Shown one piece after another: positions 46,250 to 58,061 of a DNA stretch of 64,000 nt; the stretch's first letter is position 1, and every line of letters starts with the position of its first letter. The stretch lies in the NCBI GenBank assembly GCA_036850595.1, contig CM072156.1:13278326-13342325 (forward strand). Reading direction: 5' to 3'. The notes beneath the pieces are model-generated. The model did no database searches and was not told the origin of the DNA. It worked only from the letters and a program-made list of their open reading frames with translations. The position numbers and the translations under genes were made by a program. The stretch comes from Rhyacichthys aspro. Taxonomy: Eukaryota > Chordata > Actinopteri > Gobiiformes > Rhyacichthyidae.

Positions 46250-47511
46250 TGTGAGGGGTTTCAGGGACAGCCAAGACACCACTGCATCTTTCATCAGGAG
46301 ACCCCTAACATGTCTATAGAGTGCACACCAAATAATTGCACTTTTCAAACTCAGTGAACTTTTTATGAATTGTTTTTCAATAAATTTCTAACATTTTAAT
46401 TTCGACAAGTTTGGACATTGGCTGATCTATGCAGTTTCTGTTGAATTAAATGTAATTGTTGATGTTTGATTAGTTCAGCAAACTAATACACCTATTATTG
46501 CCTAACCTTTCTTTAAGAGCAAGCTATTCACATTTTAGAACTTCATTATGTAGCCAAACATTTCATAATTATGTATGTGGACAAAGAAAAGGAATGTTTT
46601 CAATTAAAAAAAAGAAAACAAAACACTTTGTACAAATTTATTTGTGATAAAGTATGTATAAATATAAAACATACATGTGTTCACTGTACAATTCACTACA
46701 TGTACTGTGATTGTTAAGCATATTTCAACTAAAACGTTAAGTGTGCAAACAGTACATTCCTGGATGAATGCAGTAATGAGGGACAGGTCTGATTTCTGCA
46801 CCTGTTAAAAACTTTTAGACACTGTTCTCTTTCTGCCAGGTACATGTCTGGTTACAGTCATTCACTTCAGAATCAACATCCATCATTCAATCACCCCAGT
46901 ACGTTTAACCCCTAAGGTCAAACCTCAAGTTTTCACCACTGATAATTAATATTTTTGACATTAAAGAATAAATGATTAAAAAATAAAAAAGGGGACATTT
47001 TTGAAATGTTGCATCTATCTTTGATATCTCACGTGTACTCAAATCTATTACCATATAACAGGTTAACTTGGTAGTATTTCCAGGCAAAAAGTAACCTTAG
47101 TAACATCAATAACACAGTGCCACCAAGTGGCACTGCTGAGTAGACAACTCCATTCTGTCCTTTGTCAACCTTACAAAACCAGCCAGAAACACTATAGAAG
47201 CAAAAACACTATTTAAACTGCTAATGTGATATAATTATTGTTCTCCTTTATGTGCTGTAAACATGACCTTAAATTTGAACAAAACCCACAAACAACCGTC
47301 AATTCAGAGCACAACAAGGAGACAACTGAACACACAGCCACATCTAAAACACTTGACCAATACAAACTTGACAGTCATAGTAATCTCCAAGATAAAGCTG
47401 GTGAAAAAGAGTGGAAGTTAGAGAGGGAGGTGTTGGGTGTGGTAAGGCACAAATGTGGTGCAAAGACTGTTCAGGGTCAAAGACACAGGCTGATAGGTCA
47501 AAGGAGAAAGA
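46250..47511. other. MYO1H and KCTD10 convergent 3' UTR interval
   Basis: The MYO1H polyadenylation signal AATAAA is at 46379-46384, about 130 bp past the stop. The remainder up to the KCTD10 stop holds no recognised gene and probably contains the KCTD10 3' UTR; a minus-strand AATAAA (plus TTTATT) lies near 46637-46642. AT-rich, otherwise unremarkable. Confidence 0.5.
46379..46384 (+). terminator. myo1h: MYO1H polyadenylation signal
   Basis: AATAAA about 130 bp downstream of the MYO1H stop codon, followed by a T-rich stretch. It is the first canonical hexamer after the stop. Confidence 0.6.
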
Positions 47512-49501
47512 TCACTGGTGGTGGTGTGTGCGGTCGTCAGGTCGTTTGATATGAATCCGACGAACTCGTTCGATTCGCTCTCGCTCGTCATCCTCATCCA
47601 AGTGATGGGATCGTCCTGCAGCACCACCTGTTGCCTCCAGCAGGGCATTGTCTGGACCCCTCCCATCATGGGATTCATACAAGAGAATGTTGAGGGTCTC
47701 CTCATAAATTCGGGCCTCTGGGAACTCCACCTGGTAGAAATATAGCGTAAATTAAAAGCAAAATTTTGCGCAAAATGGCTCTACACAACAGCAAGGCAGT
47801 ATAGGAGTAATTTCTGTGCTATATAGACAGTATATGAATATATACCTTTGTCTGCTTCTTTTCTGTGGCATAAACAATAGAAGTGCAACAGACTTCAGCA
47901 ATCTTACGACCCTGGCCATAAAATGACCAGCAGCAGATCTCATCGCCAATCACATCTTTAATGAACAGCACCCGACCGTTGAACCTTAGAGACAGCTTGT
48001 CAAACAGCTCAATATTTTTCAGCATGTTGTCATCTGAATTGCTGAGAAAGAGAAGAACCATGCTACTATAAGAACAAGATTTTACTAACAATACCTTTCT
48101 AAAATCTTTGACAATATAACTCACCTGGTATAAGAATATTTGTTGTTGCTTCTATTATACAGAAGTTTAACAGTAGGCTGAAAATGGACACAAAATCAAT
48201 GACCTTACCCTGGTTAGACACTGAAAATCAAAGCATTATGAGATAAACAGTAAAGTTACCTTATTAGAGGTTGCAATGAGTTTCTGCTCTTCCTTAGATG
48301 ATGTCATCAGAGGCACTTTACAAAGAGGCTCATAAGTCTCTTTATTCTATGTGGAAAAGTGTTTTATTAGAAGTTTAACCTTACAGCTGCATTTCCTGAA
48401 AAATTCCTACTGTCACAGTGCCAACTGCACCCCTCGAGCCAAACAATATCATAGCATCCTTCCTGCTTTTATTTTATGCAACGGGCCAAAGCTGCCATTA
48501 TGCGCTGACCATTCTCATCTATTAAAATCATTGGTGATAAAGCCTAGATAATGACTTAAGGCCCCATTGTAATATTAGAATAAATCATACATTATTGTAA
48601 AAATATTCCACCATTTTTCAGTCACAAACCTGCAAGGCAGCAGTACATTCATCAGCCAGGCCCTGTACAAGATAGTACTTGGCCTCAGCAAGAAGCTCCT
48701 CTGTTTCTCGTCGGCTGTCTGGAAGTGGCACTGCTCCGTCTCTAAGGTAGTTTAGGATTGTACCAAAATGTTTACCACAGCGATCAATCAAGATCCAGCC
48801 TATGCATACAAAAATTAAAGTTTAATGTTTACATTTTTGTAAGGTCACAGCCCACGTTGTTGTATTCAAAACTCACCTTCACTATCAGTAAGCACCTCCA
48901 TCCTGCCACTAAACATGGCCTTAAGCATAGTGTCCTGCTTTGTTAGTGTCTGCATAGTAGTGTAGTACAATGCACCGCCCACATTGAGCTTCACATATTT
49001 GGAGCTGGGACTGGAACCCTTAAAGGACGTGGTCCGGGTTGTAGCTGCTGGCACTGCCGAGCTCACCACACTCTCTCCTGACATCTCTTCCTTAAGTATA
49101 AAACAAAGATAATGAGTGAGTGACAAGCTTGATAATCAAGAAAATAGCCAAGTTACAAGGGGCTGTCTATGTAGTGGCGCAACATACAATAACATGCCTG
49201 GTTATTAGAAATTTCCCTACGACATGGACCCCTGTAGACTTTCATCTAAACAAATCTGCGCAATTTATTATGCTCCATAAACCAGAGCGTGAGCTAACAT
49301 AAGTTACTTTAATGTTTAGCTAGCCTGAAAGTAAAAGTCTCAACGAGTTAGCCTGAAGACATCCATGAATACAGTAATATCTTTAATAGGATTCAGTATT
49401 AAAGATTAAAGAATACAATTAATTACAACTATTGTCTCCCATCGTTCATTAGAGGTAAACGGGTTGTCTCTGAACTTAATACAAAAATATATATTCACCA
49501 T
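47512..49501 (-). CDS. kctd10: BTB/POZ domain protein KCTD10 (BACURD3)
   Basis: Substrate adaptor of CUL3 ubiquitin ligases (RhoA/RhoB-family turnover; also reported to bind PCNA). The start Met codon (49499-49501) lies alone before a donor; exon 2 continues EEMSGESVVSSAVPAATTRTTSFKG. The T1/BTB domain follows: SKYVKLNVGGALYYTTMQTL (about 48940-48990) to CGKHFGTILNYLRDG and LLAEAKYYLVQGLADEC (48620-48800). The C-terminal half NSDDNMLKNIELFDKLSLRF (about 47985-48042), EICCWSFYGQGRKIAEV and HIKRPDDRTHHHQ is nearly identical to the mammalian protein. Stop TGA is at 47512-47514. Near-identity to KCTD10, including the C-terminal RIHIKRPDDR, separates it from KCTD13 and TNFAIP1. Head-to-head with UBE3B as in human. 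Confidence 0.96.
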
Positions 49502-50537
49502 AGAAGCCGCAACAGACTTCGTAGTTGTAGCTCGCTAACGTCAGTCAGCTAATTCGGCTAACACCCACTTCCTTCCGGCCTCAAGCTGCGCACTTATGAA
49601 AATGACGTCAAATGTTACGCTTTAAAGAGACACTGCACATAATTTTATCTAAATGTTGCTAAAAATGGTTAGGCGATCATGTAAAATGTTAACACAAAAC
49701 ACTAACGATACACAGTATCAAATCTCCAGCTGAGATAGGGCTTTACTGCTTTAAGTCCCCTGACAAAAACTTGAAGGCTTGCCATATCACATTTCCGCTT
49801 CAAATGTGTAACAGCGAAAATAGTCCCCCCACACGCTCCTAAAACGATTCATTAAAGCTTTATGCGCTAAAATAAATAAACAAAGACATCTTCAGAACAT
49901 AAGCCGGGAAATATACACATATACAAGTCTGTAACTTTTAATAACCATGGACAGTATTCTGAAGTTTTACACACATCAACAAAAACTGTCCGGAAACATT
50001 TAATGCGACACAAGGGATTAATGGCTGTAGTCAGTGGACGAGGCTCTTTTGGCATTGTTTACATTTCAAAACGGTATGTTGCTAGCGTTTTTAAAGCCGA
50101 CACTGGCATTGGGTCGAGAGTAAACGCCAGAAAATAATAAACATCGCCAACTGAGTATGACAATCTTCCATTTGACATAGTGTCAAGCCGAGCTGCGCTG
50201 AACTAGACCACCGTGTGCTAACTACCCTGGTCAAGTCAATTTTACTGCATCGTTCGATACCTCAGAAGTGACAAGTTGGTCCTAATCCTTGATGTGACTC
50301 CCGCCAGCTTGATATTTAAAGAAAACCAAATGCAGAAGGAGCTATAGTGCTTGGTGAGCCCCTAGGCCTAAGGAACACTTTTTGGGCGAGATATTGCATG
50401 TAAGTACACTGCTATGTTGATATTAACTGCAAGGTGGTGGCCCCTATTTGTTATCCTTCTCCACCACTAATGAATTGTGACTGGGATTCACAGTGCATTA
50501 GCTGTTAACCTTATATTCTTGTTTTACAAGGTGCACA
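49502..50537. promoter_or_regulatory. KCTD10-UBE3B bidirectional promoter
   Basis: The start codons are 1.04 kb apart. On the KCTD10 side there is an ETS-type CTTCCGG at 49572-49578 and a perfect CRE, TGACGTCA, at 49603-49610. A predicted non-coding UBE3B exon ends at 50399 (GCAT|GTAAGT), and the coding exon begins after TTTTACAAG near 50531. Shared promoters for this gene pair are known in mammals. Motif function is inferred. Confidence 0.5.
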
Positions 50538-53500
50538 ATGTTTAGTGTACCTCAAAGCTCCAAGTCTGAGTTCCTGGATAAAGCCCGGCAGGCCAGGGAG
50601 GAGAGGAAAGGGCAAAAGGAAAAGGAGAAAGCGGCAACAATTATCCAAGCTTTGGTCAGAAGTTTTCTCTGTCGCTGTAGGCTCCAGAAGAAAATAAGGT
50701 TCTACTATTTGGTTATCTTAGTGGGAGTAACAGGACTAGATTGTTTAGTATTAGCGCCTTACATCATTTTCTCTTTTTCTTTTTTACCAGGAAAGAGGTT
50801 GATGAATATTTTGAAAGTTCTGAGACAGGCACATCAAAAAGAAATGCACTTTCCATTTTTAAAATTGCTCGGAAATTATTATTCATTTACCGCCCAGTGG
50901 ACAAGCAGGTGAGTCAACATATAATGCTGATCCATGTGCAAATAGTGCAAGATTGTAAGTTGTTGGTAAAGATGACCGGATAAGGTTTCAACTTTTGATA
51001 AGAATTACTAATTGTGTTTACACAGAGGTTTGAAAAACTTTGCCGTGCTATTCTTGCCAGTATGGAAGTTGAAAATGAGCCAAAAGTAAGTGCATTCATT
51101 ACTCACTCTTGAGATGTGAGCCTTTTGTATTATTTGTATTAATAATTATAAATATTGCATCAGTAAATATACATCTTTTCAACCTATAGGTCTGGTATGT
51201 GTCCTTGGCGCTTTCCAAAGATCTCACTATTGCCTGGCTTAAACAGATAAAAGATGTTTTGTGGACCTGTTGTGAATTGTTGAAAAATCTAAAGGTGTGT
51301 TTTGCTGAAAAAACATACACAACTTCTTGTTTTTATAACTAACAACTTATCATATTAATACTGCATTGTGACTTCCAGCCCGACATACTTCAGGATAATA
51401 AAATGATAACGTTGTACCTCACTATGTTGGTGACTTTCACAGACACCTCAACTTGGCGAATAGTCAGAGGAAAGGGTAAATCACAAATTTTTTACTAAGT
51501 TTTATTTTATGTAATATTATTTTCTTATTGCACCATATGATGTGAACAACACAAAGTTGACTATTGTTCTCTGTTAATTTAAGGAGAAGCTCTAAGACCT
51601 GCTTTGTCAAGGATTTGTGAGAACATCATGGGTCATCTCAATCAAAAGGGGTTCTATTCAGTATTACAGGTTTTATATTTTAATTTGCTTTCAAAATGCT
51701 ATGAATTTATTGTGTCATCAGTATTACTCATTCTACTGTGCAAAAAATATTCTTGTTCTTGTTCAGATCTTGCTGACTAATGGCTTGGCACGTTCTAAGC
51801 CGTCTCTCTCTAAAGGAACTCTAACAGCGATCTTCACACTGGCATTAAGGTGGGTTTGTTTAAAATGCTTATTGCTGAAAATATTCTGTCAAACATGATA
51901 TTTAGTTTCTTTGTATAAATATTTTCCAGGCCAGTCATTGCTGCTCACTTCTCTGATAACCTACTGAGATCATTCCTGTTACACATTGTGTCAGTTCCAG
52001 CGATTGTGCACCATCTCAGTGTACTCACTCCAGAGGTATAAGCTTAAATGTTCCCCATGATTACAGTGTATTGCAAAGTTTTAATAAAAATATATTTTGT
52101 TTCCTTAGTGTATGGCAACCATCCAGACACATGGCCTCCTTCGGAAATTCATTCTGTTTCTCAGTCGTGAAGAACAGTGCTCAGATATTTGTGTCTGTTT
52201 GGAGGGAAGTCACACTCTCTGCCTACTAGGTAAAGCCTTTTTTAATGAAAACTTGTATGTTTACTCGTCAGTTTAAGTACATTTCATGTACTAAATGTTT
52301 CTCATTTTAAGGCAACCTTATTCATTTGGGATACCATAACGAGAAAGTCCTAGAAGAAGAGGCCAACCATTTTGTGAAGGTTCTGACTGACATGTTGTCC
52401 TACTGTCAGAGATATGTCTCTCAAAAGAAGTCTAATCTTACCCACTGGCATCATGTGCTGGGCTGGTTCTCCCAAAGTGTAGATTATGGGTACGAGAAAA
52501 AAAAAAATCTTATTAACGAGTATTTATGAGAGCAGAAATTGTATAACATTGTCTTCTGTTTTTTCATGCAGTCTAAACGAGTCAATGCCACTGGTGACCA
52601 AACAGCTTCAAAACCTGTGGGGTGTTTTGATAATTCGGACACTTTTCAGCGATGTTCTTTCTAAAAAGCTGGAGAGCCAGGAACCCACTTCTTCCCCACC
52701 ACTACCACCACAACCAAGCACATCACAAAATAATCTACCGGTTAAAAGTGAGTTATAAACCATTTATTTATATGTAATAGTGTTCATTGTTTATTTGATA
52801 TGTCACACTAATATATTTTTCTGGTGGTGCATGTTTGTACGGATAGACCTTTTCAAACGAGCTTTTCAGAAGTCTGCTTCTGTGCGTAACATCTTGAAGC
52901 CAGTTGGAGGAAAGCGCGTTGACTCAGCTGAAGTTCAGAAAGTGTGCAGCATCTGTGTGCTTTACCAGACTGCCTTGTCCACACTGACACAGATACGACT
53001 CCAGATACTCACTGGTATGTGGTACATCCCACCATAAACATGTATTATATACACAATACACTGTTTTAAAGCCCTTTTCTTCCTGCTCAGGTCTAACACA
53101 TCTAGATGACCTACTACCTAAGCTTTGGGCTTTTATCTGTGAGCTTGGTCCCCAGGGAGGTCTCAAACTCTTTATGGAGTGTCTGAACAATGACACAGAG
53201 GAGTCCAAGCAGCTTCTAGCCATGCTGATGCTCTTCTGTGACTGCTCCCGACACCTTATCACGTAATTCTCAGGTTTTTGTATGCTAAAAGAAAAGTGTC
53301 TATACATGTTTGCATTTTGTAATGATACACCTTTCTGTCCTGCAGGATTCTGGATGACATTGAAGTCTATGAAGAACAAACATCTTTTAAGATTGAAGAA
53401 CTCATCACTATCTCCTCATTTCTGAACACATTTGTCTACAAGATGATCTGGGATGGCATCTTAGGTGAATAGCTCAGAGAATCTTGCACATTATTTTACA

Positions 53501-55991
53501 GCATGACTCCTATTAATAGTAATAAAATTCTACACATTGTCTGAATTTTCCTTTTTAGAAAATGCAAAAGGAGAAAAACTGGAGTTATTTCACAGTGTTC
53601 ATGGGTGGTTAATGGTGCTTTATGAACGAGACTGCAGAAGAAGATTCACCCCTGACGAACACTGGCTGCGCAAGTAATACAACCCCAAACAATAATCGTT
53701 AATACCGGACATCACGATGAAAAAAAAAAGCTCATGTTTCCTCTTTCCTTGACATAGGGATCTAAAGCCTAGTTTGTTGTTTCAAGAACTGGAGAAAGGC
53801 AAGAAAAGAGCCCAGCTTTTACTGCAGTACATTCCACATGTCATTCCTCATAAAAATGTAAGTTCTATTTGTTTTTCCAAATATATGCATGTTTCATTTT
53901 ACTTAATCTAATGATGACTTTTCAAATTTCAGAGGGTGCTGCTGTTTAGGAACATTGTAACTAAGGAGAAAGAAACTTTAGGCTTGGTAGAAACAAGCTC
54001 TGCATCACCACACGTTACTCATATAACAATTCGTCGCTCAAGGATGCTAGAGGTATGAAGACAGTCTCTCTTTAGATGACAGCCAGTGACTGTCTTTTTT
54101 TCCTAGCTCTATGTTATAGTATTGTTTCTCTTTTTAAGGATGGATATGATCAACTGAGACGATTGCCAGCGAATTCAATTAAAGGCGTCATACGTGTAAA
54201 GTTTGTTAATGACCTTGGAGTGGATGAGGCTGGAATCGATCAGGATGGTGTCTTTAAAGAGTTCCTTGAAGAGATCATAAAGAAAGTGTTCGACCCCGCT
54301 CTCAACCTTTTCAAGGTAATTAGGAAAATAATGAATGATTTTTTACATTTTTCACACATTTATACAACTCCAATCAATGAAACAACTGTATAATGTTTTT
54401 TTTTCTATAGACAACAAGTGGAAATGAAAGACTTTATCCCTCTCCCACGTCTTATATCCATGAAAACCATCTACAGCTGTTTGAGTTTGTTGGAAAGATG
54501 CTTGGGAAAGCTGTTTATGAGGTAATGTACTAGTAGAATTCAGAAGAAATTGTTTCCTTGTTTTTTTTATTCTTCTGATCTGTTAATAAAACCTTTGCGC
54601 ATAAAGGGAATTGTTGTCGATGTCCCCTTTGCCTCCTTTTTCCTGAGCCACGTCTTGGGTCACCACCACAGCACTTTCTACAGCTCTATTGATGAGCTGC
54701 CTTCACTGGACTCAGAATTTTACAAAAACCTCACATCAATAAAGGTAGTCGAAGTTGCAATACTAACAAAAATTGCTACACTGTTATGGGCCTTATTCGG
54801 TGTGATGATTTTTTTCTAGCGCTATGATGGAGATGTAGGAGATCTGGGACTTACATTATCCTATGATGAGGATGTGATGGGCCAGGTGAGAAGGAAATCT
54901 CATGGGATGCAGTGAAATCATGAAACTTATCTAAACTTTTGGTATGTCTTCTTTCAGCTCGTCTGCCATGAATTGATACCTGGAGGAAAAACAATGCCAG
55001 TCACTAATGAGAATAAGTAAGCAAATTCAGAGCATTAAAGCAACATTATGTAACTTTTAATGCTTAAGTACTTGCTGAGAATGTGTGCAACACAATCCTG
55101 TTTCTTTGATGATCTTTATAGTTTGTAGTTGTAGTATAGTGTGTGACCTGTAGTGTGTTCTAATTCTGACTTCTCTTTACAGGATCAGCTACATTCACCT
55201 CATGGCTCACTTCCGTATGCACACACAGATTAAAGATCAAACAATCGCTTTCATCCGTGGCTTCCGCAGCATTATCAACCCAGAATGGTTGCGAATGTTT
55301 TCCACACCTGAGGTCCAGCGCCTTATCTCAGGAGACAACGCTGAGATTGATTTAGATGACCTCAAGTATGTTTTGACTACTCATTAAGAGTATAAATACT
55401 ACCATGGGCTCTGGCCTGACTGTTTCTGTATTTTCAGAAAACACACAGTCTATTATGGAGGCTTTCACAGCAGCCATCGTGTCATCATCTGGCTGTGGGA
55501 CATTTTGTCTAGTGACTTTAATGCTGAAGAGAGGGCTATGTTTCTCAAGGTGAGCATGTTTTTAACTTTATAATATTCACCAGAGGTTTAATCACTACTA
55601 AACCACTGTCTGTCTTATTATATCATTATATCCAGTTTGTCACCAGCTGTTCAAGGCCACCTCTACTTGGTTTTGCCTACCTCAAACCACCCTTTTCCAT
55701 CCGTTGTGTAGAGGTGTCAGATGATCAGGTAAGACTTTGATGTTGTAGCTTGAAGACATCTGTTTACATCAATAACATTTTTTCATATTCTTTGTCCAGG
55801 ACACAGGAGATACTCTGGGCAGTGTCCTTAGGGGATTTTTCACAATCCGCAAGAAGGAACCTGGTGGTCGACTTCCCACTTCATCAACATGCTTCAACCT
55901 GCTCAAGCTGCCCAATTACAGCAAGAAGAGCATTTTGCGTGATAAGTTGAGATATGCCATTAGCATGAACACAGGCTTTGAACTCTCCTAA
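50538..55991 (+). CDS. ube3b: Ubiquitin-protein ligase E3B (HECT type)
   Basis: HECT E3 ligase with a calmodulin-binding IQ motif. The start MFSVPQSSKSEFLDKARQAR (ATG 50538) is followed by the IQ segment AATIIQALVRSFLCRCRLQKK. The long helical middle includes FSDNLLRSFLLHI, YVSQKKSNLTHWHHVLGWF and KRAFQKSASVRNIL. The HECT domain runs from VKFVNDLGVDEAGIDQDGVF (54199 on) through SYIHENHLQLFEFVGKMLGK and YYGGFHSSHRVIIWLWDIL to the catalytic Cys in LPTSSTCFNLLKLPNYSKKS (codon 55890-55892). It ends MNTGFELS, TAA 55989-55991. The catalytic Cys and C-terminus are intact; no disruption seen. It is distinguished from UBE3C by the N-terminus and synteny. Confidence 0.97.
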
Positions 55992-58061
55992 CTCAGCTAC
56001 ACACAGACAATTTGCACAATATGGTTGTTACAAGTGGCCTGAATCACAAAAGGGGCTGCGCTGACTGGTGTGTAGCCTGTGAGGAGTCACCAAAACAAAG
56101 GGGAATCATGATGGATGTCATCATCTCCTTTTGTCTCATGAAACTGGATGAGCATTGATCTTCTACAGTCCACTCCGTGACATTAAATGAGAAGTGTTTT
56201 TTCAGCACAATTTTTAGCACCACCCATTTGCCACTCCCAAAATGTAATAATGTCTTGTCTTTAACTTGATGAAATACACAGTGGCTGAATCTCTGTTTCT
56301 CAGGCTTAACAGAATCATCCTTGGATCTAACACTCCAATTTTAAGTGAACTGGAAAGCAATACAGATGCAATGCAAGCCATTAGACTCGTGCTTGACTCA
56401 CGAAAGTGAAACCAAGTGATGCATTAATATAATTACTAGCTTGGGCTCCATCATCCAAGCAACTTTCGGATATTTGATGAGTCTGAAATTGTTATTCTGA
56501 AGTTAATGCATCTTTTATGAATTGAAGACAAATCGATGCCTGTGTGTTCAGGAAAAGTTGCTCAAGTCCTATGTTCCATTACATCCCATTTGAAGAAAAA
56601 ACAAAATCACATCGACTATTTCCAATCTTTAAAAAATGTTATCACCTGAGGATAATTTTTCCTAGTTGTTTTGATGTTATCCTTCTGGGGTTGTTGTAGT
56701 TTCAGACATGTATATGATGTCAGCTTTGATGAAGAAATGCATAAGTTATAGACCTGATAAAGAGTTTAGAATATTTAAAGGAAAGATGTCCTTGTTGTAG
56801 CATCTTAAACTTTTGGCAAAAGGCACTGGAAATTTTCCTCTATTAGTATCTGTTCTATATGCAGACACAACATTGCTACGTGTGGTAAACCTTTAATCAT
56901 AAAATATACAAGTCGTGTTTGTACCTAAAATTCCCACTTTGAAAGTGCTGAGTGCCTCATGTATTACTCCCACCTCCTTTCAATCATGTCTAACTGTATT
57001 CAAGTGTAACAAATATCCATGTATGTTGGATACAAGCCATAGAAATGGGTGATGTTGTAGACTTTATTTGTTTTAACAGAAAATGTGGAGAACCAACCAC
57101 TGTACCACTACAAAACAATAAAGGAGGCCTCTGAGCTCTGTGGACCTTTTAAGCCATGTGGAAAGAAATATGAGGCCAGGACCTCTCAACATGATGTCAT
57201 GGACTGGTTTTTGAACCAAATGTGAATGGCTTATTTAGTGTTTCTTTGGCAATGGCATTGTTGCACAAGCGTCTGCTGTTTGTTTTATCTGTGAAATGTT
57301 GTAAGAGGGATTGTTACCTTATAAGCCTAAATGTCATAACTTTTACACAGGGTTAAATGCAGTCAGGAAGAGACTAATGTTTATATAAGGGGTAAATATG
57401 AATATATATAATCTCTTTTACCAGTGGTTTTATTATGCAAAAGATGACTTTGGTGTTTGAAGACACTTGTCATGTTTCTTACCAGTAATATCTTGGCCAC
57501 TAACTTGTGTGTGAGAAATAACTAAAACATGAACATGCTACCATACTACAAAATCAAACACAGATTGTGTATAATGGAATTTAACTCTTCAAATGAGTGA
57601 CATTTCAGTTTGAAGGGGTTGCATTTCTTTCCTCTTTTTAAGAAACACTACACTGAATATGTACTAGAGAGATGAAACATACCTCAGAAACGTGTCTGTT
57701 GTTTGATGAGGTTACTCATCAGTTTCAAATGATGTCAAGATTAGACTACACTAAAATATACCAGTGGACTGCTAATGCTAAATTTGATTTTACATTCTTT
57801 TAGTACAAAAAAATAAAAGTAATTCTGAAAATGTTTTTTTTGTGGAAGTACTGTTTTTCTACTGTCTGCATTCATTATAGCCTGTGAATACTGAAGTCTG
57901 AATTATTAGCTGAAGGTTGTTTTTCAGTGAATGTTTCACTCCAGATTAACTTGTATAAAGGATTATGCCCTGACTATACACGTGTAAGTATTTTTCAGAG
58001 AGCTTTCTGCTCTGTTTGCCTACACAGGAGGCAGCCGACCTGAGGCTACAGCTGAACAACC
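55992..58061 (+). other. UBE3B 3' UTR with two polyadenylation signals, then ALDH3B-like upstream region
   Basis: No ORF of note. AATAAA signals at 57117-57122 and 57812-57817 predict alternative UBE3B 3' UTRs of about 1.1 and 1.8 kb. The last 240 bp before 58062 would then hold the promoter of the ALDH3B-like gene, so the two same-strand genes lie very close. Ends are inferred from hexamers. Confidence 0.5.
57812..57817 (+). terminator. ube3b: Distal UBE3B polyadenylation signal
   Basis: AATAAA followed within 25 bp by a T/GT-rich element (TGTTTTTTTTGTGG), a classical arrangement. A proximal alternative is at 57117-57122. Confidence 0.55.
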
